Source of the DNA: JBCBJX01 sp964342855 | GTDB taxonomy: Bacteria; Pseudomonadota; Alphaproteobacteria; Caulobacterales; Parvularculaceae | NCBI GenBank assembly: GCA_964342855.1 | Contig: CAYFIB010000009.1 | Coordinates: forward strand, 31,020 to 95,019 | DNA: 64,000 nt | Direction: 5' to 3' | In this document: piece after piece, positions 8,447 through 16,220 of the stretch | Position numbering within the stretch: the stretch's first letter is position 1 | How the letters are laid out: the number at the start of each line of letters is the position of its first letter | The notes under the pieces: generated by a model | Databases searched by the model: none | Told to the model about the DNA's origin: nothing | Seen by the model: only the letters and a program-made list of their open reading frames with translations | Position numbers and translations under genes: made by a program

Positions 8447-9795
8447 GTTCCGTTCTCGTCGCCTGCATCGTCGTTCTCAGCCTGCTTGCAACGGTGCTGA
8501 CGCCCTATGCGGCGCTCCTCGCTTACGAGTGGACGAGCTATCTGCCGCCGAACACCGTTTCGTTCGGTCCGTTCGCGCAGGCGCAGTTCCCACGGATCAC
8601 GGCGCTCGCCGCCATGCTCGCCTTCGTGTTCCTGCAACGGGACAAGTTTTCCAAGATCGGACCCGGCCTCTTCCTGATCGGCGCCTACGGCGTCTGGATC
8701 ACGATCACCTCGAACTTCTTCGCCGTGGCGGGGCCGTCGCTCGTCATGTGGAAATACAACATCGCCATCAAGACGGTGGTGATGGCGGGCGTTCTCTATC
8801 TGATGACGGATAGCCGCGCGCGGCTGGAGGCGTTCCTCAGCATCTATGTTCTGGCGATCAGCTACTGGATCGTCATGGGCGCGGTGAAAACGCTCCTCAC
8901 GGGCGGGGGGTACGGCCTCGTCAGCTCTGGCGGCGATTATCTGTTTGCGGACGGCAGCACGCTTTCCGTCGGCGCGATCATGGCGGGCATCGTGATCGCG
9001 TGGGTCGGCAAGCATTCGGTGCTCGCGCCGTTCTATAACGACCGGATCTACCGGACGGCGGCGCTCATTTTCATCGGCATCTGCGCGGTGCTGGTGATCG
9101 GCACGCAGGCTCGCACCGGGCTCATCGCCGGGGTCGCGGCGTATGGCTACTACGTCCTGAAATCGCGTCACCGCGTTCCGGCAGTGATTGTCGCGGCCAT
9201 CGCCGGGGCGGCGATCTTCACCTTCGCGCCGCCGGACTGGCTGGAGCGCATGAGTTCCATCACCGCTTCGGGCGATGCGCGCGACCAGAGCGCGGCGGGC
9301 CGATTCCAGGCGTGGGGCTGGGCGTGGGAGTACGCCAAGAACCATCCGTTCACCGGCGGCGGGTTCCGCGTTTTCTATGCGCTCAACATCGTCGAACTGG
9401 AGAACGGCAAGACGCGGATCATCGATTCGCACAGCTATTTCTTCGAGATCCTCGCCGAACAGGGCTTCACCGGCCTCTTCATCTTCCTGTCGCTTGCAGG
9501 CGTCAGCTGGTTCGGGCTTTTGCGCCTCGAGCGTCAGCTTCGCGACGATGACGACTATGTCTGGGCGAAGGACCTTGCGCGCACCATGCAGTACGCGCTG
9601 GTCGCGCTGCTCACCGGCGGCCTGTTCATCGGCATCGGGCACTTCGCGCTGACATGGGACTTCCTCGCCATCGCCGCCGCCCTGCCGCGCATCATCGCGC
9701 TGGAGCGCGAACGCGCGGGCCATGCGCCGCTTTCGGCGAAAGCGCCGGCGAAACGCCTGCCGCGACGGCTCTCGCCGTCGGCCGCGCCGGTTTGA
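8443..9795 (+). CDS. O-antigen ligase-like polymerase, exosortase A-associated
   Basis: The 450-residue protein has about a dozen hydrophobic helices and a large periplasmic loop around residues 270-325 (AAGRFQAWGWAWEYAKNHP, then FTGGGFR and IIDSHSYFFEILAEQGFTGL). This is the Wzy/WaaL signature of O-antigen ligases, with the loop Arg and His residues expected for glycan transfer. It matches the putative O-glycosylation ligase family seen only with exosortase A. It could polymerise the exopolysaccharide or attach glycan to PEP-CTERM proteins; the sequence does not decide. The GTG start at 8443 overlaps the upstream small gene. The C-terminal ~30 residues are basic and Pro/Ala-rich. Confidence 0.9.
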   Translation: MSSVLVACIVVLSLLATVLTPYAALLAYEWTSYLPPNTVSFGPFAQAQFPRITALAAMLAFVFLQRDKFSKIGPGLFLIGAYGVWITITSNFFAVAGPSLVMWKYNIAIKTVVMAGVLYLMTDSRARLEAFLSIYVLAISYWIVMGAVKTLLTGGGYGLVSSGGDYLFADGSTLSVGAIMAGIVIAWVGKHSVLAPFYNDRIYRTAALIFIGICAVLVIGTQARTGLIAGVAAYGYYVLKSRHRVPAVIVAAIAGAAIFTFAPPDWLERMSSITASGDARDQSAAGRFQAWGWAWEYAKNHPFTGGGFRVFYALNIVELENGKTRIIDSHSYFFEILAEQGFTGLFIFLSLAGVSWFGLLRLERQLRDDDDYVWAKDLARTMQYALVALLTGGLFIGIGHFALTWDFLAIAAALPRIIALERERAGHAPLSAKAPAKRLPRRLSPSAAPV

Positions 9796-9901
9796 CGGCG
9801 GTTTTCATGGGTCGGCTTAAGCCTCTTATCGACGTATTATCGGACGTGTGCAGAGAGCGCCGGACAGCGTCGTTCGCGGTCGGTCATCCGAGGGCGCGAC
9901 G

Positions 9902-10879
9902 GTGAGCGATCTTCGTTTTCATGCTTTGCTCCTTGGCTCCGGCCGGTCCGGGACGACATTGCTCGCAAAACTCGTCGATGCAAGCGAGGACGTGCTCTAC
10001 CGCCATGAACCCGATATCTCGCGTCCGACCCGCGAGCCGCCGTTTCTTCCGAACGCGTCGGAATTCGGCCAGCACGTCGCCGCCGCGCGGGACTATCTCG
10101 GTCGGCTCGCGACGACGCGCGACGAGCGGACCGTCGGCTCGCCGCCCTATTTTCGCAAGTCCTTTCGCAGCCCTTTCGGCGAATTGCTCTGGCGGGCGAA
10201 CGCTTACGGCGCGAAGGCTCTCGACCGGGCGAAACTGAAAGCGCCGGTCTTTGACTGGACGTCGCGGCCGCCGGTGCTGATCGGCAAAAGCGTATCGTCC
10301 GTCGCGCGCGCGCCGCTCTTTCGCGCCGCCGATCCTGAGCTGAAGATCGTCCATATCGCGCGTCATCCGTGCGCGGTGCTCGCCTCAAGGATCACGGGCC
10401 AGGACCTCGGCGCGCTCGACCGGCATGATTACGCCGACGAGGCGGCGCGCATCGAAGCCGCTGAGGCATATCGGGAAAACCCGGACTACGTCGCCGCCTA
10501 CGGATACCCTGAGCGCGTCGCTTATATGTGGATGGTGCACAATGACGGCGTCCATCGGGCGCTCGAGGGCGATCCGAACTACTTTTTCGTGCAGTATGAA
10601 GACCTTTGCCTTAATCTCGAGGCGCGCGCGCGGGAGATCTACGCGTTCCTCGGCCTTGAATGGGGCGCGCAGGTTCAGGCTTTCATCCGCTCCATGAGCG
10701 AAGCGGACGCCGCCTCGACGGAGTTCTTCTCGGTGGTGCGCAATTCCCGTTCCGGGCTCTACAAATGGCGCGAGAAGCTGAGCGCGGAGGATATCGCCGC
10801 CGTCGCCGGTGTCGTCTCGCAGAGCGGGCTGGGTGCAAAGGTGTTGGCTTTCGCCGACAGTGGCCGTCAGGCGGACTGA
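9902..10879 (+). CDS. Sulfotransferase family protein
   Basis: This 325-residue soluble protein begins DLRFHALLLGSGRSGTTLL, the 5'-phosphosulfate-binding loop of PAPS-dependent sulfotransferases. The 3'-phosphate-binding segment is at IVHIARHPCAVLASRI. A late FVQYEDLCLNLEARAREIYAFLGL stretch is typical of the family. It would transfer sulfate from PAPS, here probably to the exopolysaccharide, a common marine modification. I prefer GTG 9902, with AGGG 7 bp upstream, over an in-frame GTG at 9848. It follows the ligase by ~106 bp and converges with the acyltransferase, overlapping it by 13 bp. Confidence 0.85.
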   Translation: MSDLRFHALLLGSGRSGTTLLAKLVDASEDVLYRHEPDISRPTREPPFLPNASEFGQHVAAARDYLGRLATTRDERTVGSPPYFRKSFRSPFGELLWRANAYGAKALDRAKLKAPVFDWTSRPPVLIGKSVSSVARAPLFRAADPELKIVHIARHPCAVLASRITGQDLGALDRHDYADEAARIEAAEAYRENPDYVAAYGYPERVAYMWMVHNDGVHRALEGDPNYFFVQYEDLCLNLEARAREIYAFLGLEWGAQVQAFIRSMSEADAASTEFFSVVRNSRSGLYKWREKLSAEDIAAVAGVVSQSGLGAKVLAFADSGRQAD

Positions 10880-11988
10880 CCCTCGCGCGCGGCCGTGTCG
10901 ACGCGTTTCCGCGAGAACCGCTCCGCCGACCAACGGACGACCGCGCCCCGCACCGGCTTTTCAACGAGTTCGTACATCACCGCCGCGCCGGCGATCAGCA
11001 CAACGACATAAAGCGCCGCGACCAGCCAGGACATCTCGCCCGTCGCGTCCGTCAGCACGAACTGGAAAAGTTCGCGGATGAAGATGTGCAGGATGTAGAT
11101 CGAGTACGAAATCTCGCCGAGATAGACCGCCGCCTTGTGCCGGAGACCGCGGAACGCCGGCAGCTCGCAGGCGAGACCGGCGACCAGAAGCGAGCCCGCG
11201 AGCGGCGCGACGGCGTAATCCTGCACGCCGAAGCCGAGGCTCGCGAAGAGCCCGGCGGACGCGGCGAGCGCCGCCCACCCGACGGCGTGGCGCCTGTTTG
11301 AGCCGATACGCGCGAACAGGCTCGCCGCCGCCATGCCGGCGATGAATTCCAGAACGCAGCGCGGCAGGCCGAGGGTCGGAATTGATCCCGATAACGACGG
11401 CTCGCCGTTGAGATCGAAGACGAGGAACACCGCGATATAGGCGGCGGCGCTGACGATAAGCCCGCCGACGATCGAGCGCAGGACGCGCTGAAAGGCGAGG
11501 GCGAGAAACGGGAAGAGGAGATAGGCGAAAAACTCCGTACTGATCGACCAGCTCGGAAAATTCCAGTTGAGGTTGTCGGTGAAGCCCCAGTTCTGCACCA
11601 GAAGAAGGGCAAGGACATAGTCGCCCGGATCGTACCGATCCCCGAGGTCCTTCGCTTCGGAAAAAAGAAGGATGGCGACGGGCAGCATCAGGAAGAGAAG
11701 CATCGTCGCCGCGTGCGCTGGGTAGATGCGCGCGAGCCGCTTGATGACGAACTGGACGTAGCCTCGCGGACTCAGCGTCCGGAATTTCTCGAAATAAGTC
11801 GTGTAGAGAATGAAGCCGCTCAGCGCGAAGAAGATGTCGACCGCGAGATAGCCGTGGCCGAGTATCGCTTCGACCGCGTCCGGGTACGCCGGGAGGAGGG
11901 TGCGCAGATGGTAAAGCGCGACCCAGAGCGCCGCGAGGCCGCGAAGTCCCGTCAATTCGTCAATGGACCGGCGCTGTTCCCCCTGCAC
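10867..11988 (-). CDS. Acyltransferase family 3 (OafA/ExoZ-like)
   Basis: This integral membrane acyltransferase (~373 residues) opens with the signature RSIDELTGLRGLAALWVALYHL, whose RGLA and distal His belong to the acyltransferase 3 active region. About ten hydrophobic helices follow, with a second family motif at AVDIFFALSGFILY. It probably O-acetylates the polysaccharide repeat across the inner membrane. The start is uncertain: GTG 11988 has a GGGAG upstream, whereas an in-frame TTG at 12051 would add 21 low-complexity residues. It follows the glycosyltransferase at 12080-13240 on the same strand and was probably co-transcribed with it. Confidence 0.88.
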   Translation of the reverse strand: MQGEQRRSIDELTGLRGLAALWVALYHLRTLLPAYPDAVEAILGHGYLAVDIFFALSGFILYTTYFEKFRTLSPRGYVQFVIKRLARIYPAHAATMLLFLMLPVAILLFSEAKDLGDRYDPGDYVLALLLVQNWGFTDNLNWNFPSWSISTEFFAYLLFPFLALAFQRVLRSIVGGLIVSAAAYIAVFLVFDLNGEPSLSGSIPTLGLPRCVLEFIAGMAAASLFARIGSNRRHAVGWAALAASAGLFASLGFGVQDYAVAPLAGSLLVAGLACELPAFRGLRHKAAVYLGEISYSIYILHIFIRELFQFVLTDATGEMSWLVAALYVVVLIAGAAVMYELVEKPVRGAVVRWSAERFSRKRVDTAAREGQSA

Positions 11989-12079
11989 GGCGGCTTGTCT
12001 CCCGAAATGACCCCCGGCTCGCCCGATCGGCGCGGGGGTTCTCGCACTCAACGCATCAGGCGGTCCCCGTGCAAGTTCT

Positions 12080-13240
12080 CTACCGCTTTCCCGCCGCCGC
12101 CGTCAGCGTCTCGTAGAGCCCGTCAATGGTCGCGTCCCAGGAGAATGTCTCCGCATAGGCGCGGGTCGCGGCGCGGTCCGGCGGCGCGGCGAAGAGTTCG
12201 CGGGCCTTGGCGGCGATGGCGGGGCCGGAACGTTCTTCGACAAGGACGCCGGCTTCCGGCGCGGCGACGACTTCGGGCGTGCCCCAGATGGCCGTCGCGA
12301 TGACCGGCGTTCCGCAGGCCATGGCCTCCAGCAGCACGTTCGCCCAGCCTTCGCGGGAGGAGGCGAGGACCATCGCGTCGGCGCGGCCGTAAATCCCCGC
12401 AAGGTCCTCATGGGGGACGCGGCCGAGGAAGGTCGTACGGTCGGCGACGCCGAGATCCTCGGCGAGGCGCTGGAGCGCCGCGAAGTCCGGCCCGTCGCCC
12501 GCGATCTCCAATTCGCAGTCCGGCAGATCCGCAAGCGCCTCGATGACGAGGTGGTGGCCCTTGCGCTCGATAAGATGACCGACGCTCACAAGTTTCTTGC
12601 GGGCGTTCGGCGCGCGCTCGGCGGGCGGGTGGAAGACATCGAGGTCGACGCCGTTGCGCAAGACCCGGATTTTCTCCGCGTCAGCGCCGATGGCGATCAT
12701 CTCGTCGCGCAGCGCGGCGCAGACGGTGATCGACGCCGCCGCCTGATCCGCCGTCGCGAGGATGCGTGCGCGCGGTCGGTCGTATTCCGGAATGAGATTG
12801 ATGTCCGTGCCGCGGGCCGTGACGGTCATCGGAAGCTGCAGGCGGCGGGCGAGGGCGGCGGCGGCGACGCCGTCCGGATAAAAATAGTGCGCGTCGACGA
12901 CGTCGAACGGGCCTTCTTCGGCGACGATTTTCTCCGCCGCGCCGATCATCGCGCGCGCCATGGTGTCGGGCGCGATGTTCATGCCGATCTTCGGCGGCAG
13001 GGCGTAACGCGGATGGTCGATGACGATCCCATGCCGGGTCTCGCGCCTTGGCGTCGCGGCGAACTGCGCGTATTCGCCGAAGCGTTCGTTCGTGAACGGG
13101 AACCACGGAACCGGCGCGATGACGCGCACCGACACGTCGCCGCGCGCGACCAGGCGGCGCATGCGGTTCTCCACGAACACGCCATGATGAGGACGGGCGA
13201 GGCTTGGGTAGAGGGTCGTGACGGTCAGAACGCGCAGCAT
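12080..13240 (-). CDS. Glycosyltransferase family 4
   Basis: The 386-residue GT-B enzyme starts MLRVLTVTTLYPSLARPHHG, the N-terminal acceptor domain typical of GT4. The donor domain carries KLVSVGHLIERKGHH, LEIAGDGPDFAALQ, TTFLGRVPHEDLAGIY and the EX7E-type segment ASSREGWANVLLEAMACG, all in the expected order. It should act on a lipid-linked intermediate at the cytoplasmic membrane face. The open frame extends far upstream (to 13828), but that extension overlaps the opposite gene and lacks family similarity, so ATG 13240 is chosen. GGAG lies 8 nt before it, inside the palindrome shared with the divergent gene at 13253. Confidence 0.92.
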   Translation of the reverse strand: MLRVLTVTTLYPSLARPHHGVFVENRMRRLVARGDVSVRVIAPVPWFPFTNERFGEYAQFAATPRRETRHGIVIDHPRYALPPKIGMNIAPDTMARAMIGAAEKIVAEEGPFDVVDAHYFYPDGVAAAALARRLQLPMTVTARGTDINLIPEYDRPRARILATADQAAASITVCAALRDEMIAIGADAEKIRVLRNGVDLDVFHPPAERAPNARKKLVSVGHLIERKGHHLVIEALADLPDCELEIAGDGPDFAALQRLAEDLGVADRTTFLGRVPHEDLAGIYGRADAMVLASSREGWANVLLEAMACGTPVIATAIWGTPEVVAAPEAGVLVEERSGPAIAAKARELFAAPPDRAATRAYAETFSWDATIDGLYETLTAAAGKR

Positions 13241-13252
13241 CTGGAGAACTCC

Positions 13253-14263
13253 GTGAGCGGCGTCGAGTTCCGCCCGGGCCTTGAGGACTATCGCGCCGCG
13301 GTCGTGGCGGACGCGACCGAGCCATACGCGCGCCCGGGCTGGTTTGAAAACCTCGCCCGGACGACGGCGGCGGGCGCCGGTGCGGTGACGGTGGCCGCCG
13401 ACGACGTCGCCATTCCCGCCCGCATGGATGGCGGGGTGCTGCGTTCGCTCTCCAATCTGTATACGGTTGAAAACCTTGCACCCGCTATGGACGCTGAACG
13501 CGCCGAACGCCTTGCGCGGGCCCTGCGAGCCGCAAGCCCGCGGCCCCATCAGGTTGCTTGGGAGGCCATGCGCCCTAAGGCGGCCGACGCGGCCATCGCG
13601 GGGTTTCGCGCCGCGGGCTGGGCGGTCGAGCGCTATGTCCAGTTCGGCACATGGCGGGAGGTCGTCGAAGGGCGCTCTTTTGAAGACTATTGGGCGGCGC
13701 GCCCGGGGCAGGTGCGCTCCACGGTGAAACGCAAGCGGGCGCGCCTTTTCGCCAATCCGGACATGCGCATCGAGGACCATGTCGCCGCTGACGCCGATCG
13801 CGCGGTGGAAGCCTATGAGCGCTGTCACGACGCCGCCTGGCAGGGGGAGGAGCCGTTCCGGGACTTCGTGCCGGGCCTCATTCGCACCGGGCTCGCGGAG
13901 GGCTGGGCGCGGGTTTTCTCAATCCGGGACGGGGAAAAGCCCGTCGCCGCGCAGGTCTGGACCGTCGGGCCGCGGCGGGCGACGATTTTCAAGCTCGCCC
14001 ATGACCCCGCCTATGGGGATTTCTCGCCCGGCACGATCCTCACGGCGATCTCTCTCGAACGTCTGCTGCCATTGGCCCACGGCTTGCGAGAGATCGATTT
14101 CGGCAGGGGCGACGACCCCTATAAAAAAGACTGGGCGCCCGATCGCATCGCGATGACGGCGTTCATCGCCTCGGATCCGCAGACGCTCCGCGGGTTCGCG
14201 CAGGCGACGGGCTTTCAAGTCCGGCGAATCGGCAGAGCGTTGAAACGTCGCGTAATTGGTTAA
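13253..14263 (+). CDS. BioF2/FemAB-like GNAT acyltransferase
   Basis: This 336-residue protein is related in layout to the one at 436-1509. Seen in it are VERYVQFGTWREVVEGRSF, an STVKRKRARLF basic segment, and the C-terminal GNAT core (KPVAAQVWTVGPRRATIF, then KLAHDPAYGDFSPGTIL and REIDFGRGDDPYKKDW). These are features of acyl transferases in the CelD/BioF2 group. I choose GTG 13253, with GGAG 6 nt upstream; the open frame runs back to 12410, but that part is antisense to the glycosyltransferase. Only 12 bp separate its start from the divergent gene. Substrate and acceptor are unknown, but the locus suggests glycan acylation. Confidence 0.72.
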   Translation: MSGVEFRPGLEDYRAAVVADATEPYARPGWFENLARTTAAGAGAVTVAADDVAIPARMDGGVLRSLSNLYTVENLAPAMDAERAERLARALRAASPRPHQVAWEAMRPKAADAAIAGFRAAGWAVERYVQFGTWREVVEGRSFEDYWAARPGQVRSTVKRKRARLFANPDMRIEDHVAADADRAVEAYERCHDAAWQGEEPFRDFVPGLIRTGLAEGWARVFSIRDGEKPVAAQVWTVGPRRATIFKLAHDPAYGDFSPGTILTAISLERLLPLAHGLREIDFGRGDDPYKKDWAPDRIAMTAFIASDPQTLRGFAQATGFQVRRIGRALKRRVIG

Positions 14264-14342
14264 CCGGCGTTTCACCAAGTCGTTTAAATTTCTTTTTACG
14301 CCTTGGAGAGAAGCTCTCAACATTCGTTGAAGGAGCGTTTCC

Positions 14343-14486
14343 ATGACCACCGCGTCCCACAGTGTTGCGTTCACCGCCCCGCTCGTCGCCGAACCGGCCG
14401 AACGCTTCAATCCGCTGGTCGCCTTCGGACTTGTAACGCTCTTCAGCGTCGGCGCGTGGGGTTTTGTGATATCACTGTTCGTGTGA
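14343..14486 (+). CDS. 47-residue single-span membrane miniprotein
   Basis: A strong AAGGAG lies 8 nt before ATG 14343, and the frame runs 47 codons to TGA. The peptide has a polar N-terminal ~20 residues (ending AEPAERFNPL) and one hydrophobic helix at ~24-46 (VAFGLVTLFSVGAWGFVISL). It is not a known family to me. It sits alone between the GNAT gene and the sugar transferase, 222 bp before the latter, with an imperfect hairpin (CCGTC/GACGG then TTTTG) at ~14541-14565 that may end its transcript. The excellent ribosome site and clean membrane topology argue that it is real. Confidence 0.6.
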   Translation: MTTASHSVAFTAPLVAEPAERFNPLVAFGLVTLFSVGAWGFVISLFV

Positions 14487-14598
14487 TGTCGAACTAAATC
14501 CTGCGTTTAATTTCAAGGTTTTAGAAATGATCTCGGGCGGTCCGTCCTTGCCGTGACGGTTTTGTGAATATTTGCGTCCCGTCCGTACCCCTGCTAAA

Positions 14599-14615
14599 TT
14601 GGCATGAAATATGCT
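14599..14615 (+). promoter_or_regulatory. Sigma-54 -24/-12 promoter for the sugar transferase
   Basis: TTGGCATGAAATATGCT has GG (14601-14602) and GC (14613-14614) exactly 10 bp apart and differs from the consensus YTGGCACGN4TTGCW at two positions. Transcription would start near 14626, giving an ~82-nt leader before ATG 14708. Confidence 0.68.
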
Positions 14616-14707
14616 GCGTATTTGGGGAGTTTGCGTAGCGAGCTCTCCTTTTACGCGAAACGGCGTCGATCCAGCGCCAGTCGCGCCCGATCGACGAAGG
14701 GGGAAAT

Positions 14708-16090
14708 ATGCCGTTCTTGTCATTCGCCATTGATGGTCGACGCGCGTTCGTCTGTCTGATCGAAGCCGCGCTGATTGCGGCGATGTTCTGGGGCTCCCAC
14801 CGCGTCCTCGGCTATTCGATGTGGTCCGAGACGAGTTTCGACGGCGTCTTTCATCAGGCGATCATTCCGACGGCGCTTATTTTCGCGGCCATCGTCGCCT
14901 GCGGCGGGTATCAGCCGGACGTGCAGTCCCAATCGAGCGAAATGGCGCAACGCGTCGCGCTCGGCGCCGTGAGCGGCGGTCTTCTGGTTCTCATCATCTC
15001 GCTCGTATTTTTCCAGCACGACCGGCCGGCCGCGCCGCTCGTCGTGGGCATCGCCCTCTCGATCGCCTCGCTCATCGCACTGCGCCTCACGTTCACCCGC
15101 ATCCGGTTCGATGTCTTTGAAAACCGCGTCGCCGTCCTTGGCGCCGGCGAACGCGCCGCGCGCCTCACGAGCGCGCTGCCGGGCGGCGCGCGCGACCGCA
15201 TCGTCGGCTACATCGCCAATTCCGCGGACCGCACCATGGCGGCGCCGAGCGGCGCGCTGATCGCCGGCAAGGAAGGCGAAGGCCTCGCCGAACGCCTCCG
15301 CCGCCAGCATGTCCGTGAGCTGATCGTCGCCCTCGACGACCGCCGCTCCGGCGCGTTCCCGACCAAGGAGCTGATCGACTGCCGCATGCGCGGCATCGTC
15401 GTCTCGGACGTGAACTCCTATATCGAGCGGGAGACCGGCAAGGTCGATCTCGACGATCTCTATCCGAGCTGGCTCATCTTCTCGCCGGGCTTCAAAACCG
15501 GCGTCGCGCGCGACGTCATCAAACGCGCGAGCGATATCTTCTTCAGCGTGCTGCTGCTCGTCCTCTTCATGCCGGTGCTGATCGTCACCGCTCTGCTCGT
15601 GAAACTGGAGAGCCCGGGGCCGGTCTTCTATCTGCAGACACGCGTCGGCAAGGACGGCAAGCCGTTCAAGCTCTTCAAATTCCGCTCCATGCGCTCCGAC
15701 GCAGAGAAAGACGGCGCGGTCTGGGCGCGCAAGAACGACGATCGGGTCACCCGCGTCGGCCGCGTCATCCGCAAGATCCGCATCGACGAAATCCCGCAGG
15801 CGATCAATGTCCTGCGTGGCGAGATGAGCTTCGTCGGTCCGCGTCCGGAGCGCCCTGAGTTCGTCGAAATGCTCTCCAAAGAGATCGATCTCTATGAGGA
15901 GCGCCACCGCGTGAAGCCGGGCATCACCGGCTGGGCGCAGGTGCGTTACCCCTACGGCGCCTCCGTCGAGGACGCCCGCGAGAAGCTGAAATACGACCTC
16001 TTCTACATGAAGAACTATTCGGCCGTGTTCGACATCTCGATCATCCTGCAGACCGTCCGCGTCATGCTCTTCGCCCTCGGCGGCCGCTGA
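14708..16090 (+). CDS. Initiating undecaprenyl-phosphate sugar transferase, XrtA-associated
   Basis: The 460-residue polyisoprenyl-phosphate hexose-1-phosphate transferase has four N-terminal membrane segments (~10-110). A Rossmann-like NAD-binding middle domain follows (AVLGAGERAARL). The bacterial sugar transferase domain starts near 275 (VIKRASDIFFSVLLL), with LVKLESPGPVFYLQTRVGKDG, FKLFKFRSMR, the DE pair in RKIRIDEIPQ, and MSFVGPRPERPEF. It loads the first sugar onto undecaprenyl phosphate and so starts repeat-unit synthesis. The size and domain order match the PEP-CTERM-associated EpsB-like group. A GAAGGGGGAAAT ribosome site precedes ATG 14708, and a sigma-54-type promoter lies ~95 bp upstream. 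Confidence 0.93.
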   Translation: MPFLSFAIDGRRAFVCLIEAALIAAMFWGSHRVLGYSMWSETSFDGVFHQAIIPTALIFAAIVACGGYQPDVQSQSSEMAQRVALGAVSGGLLVLIISLVFFQHDRPAAPLVVGIALSIASLIALRLTFTRIRFDVFENRVAVLGAGERAARLTSALPGGARDRIVGYIANSADRTMAAPSGALIAGKEGEGLAERLRRQHVRELIVALDDRRSGAFPTKELIDCRMRGIVVSDVNSYIERETGKVDLDDLYPSWLIFSPGFKTGVARDVIKRASDIFFSVLLLVLFMPVLIVTALLVKLESPGPVFYLQTRVGKDGKPFKLFKFRSMRSDAEKDGAVWARKNDDRVTRVGRVIRKIRIDEIPQAINVLRGEMSFVGPRPERPEFVEMLSKEIDLYEERHRVKPGITGWAQVRYPYGASVEDAREKLKYDLFYMKNYSAVFDISIILQTVRVMLFALGGR

Positions 16091-16220
16091 GCTGTCGCCG
16101 GACGCCGTTGACTTTCGGATCGGTCATTTTCCTCAATCGGGAACTCGTGCTGGTATGCGCGTTCCTTTTGTCGCCGGGTTCGGCGCTCGCCAGCCCGTCT
16201 CCGAGGTCTGACGCCCGTCC

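Noticed and set aside
9808..9824. GG-10-GC element near the sulfotransferase start (TGGGTCGGCTTAAGC)
   Set aside because: Four mismatches in the conserved boxes, including both Ts before GC.
12410..13252. Upstream extension of the GNAT gene at 13253
   Set aside because: It is the reverse of the glycosyltransferase gene and shows no GNAT or other domain, so the GTG at 13253 was used instead.
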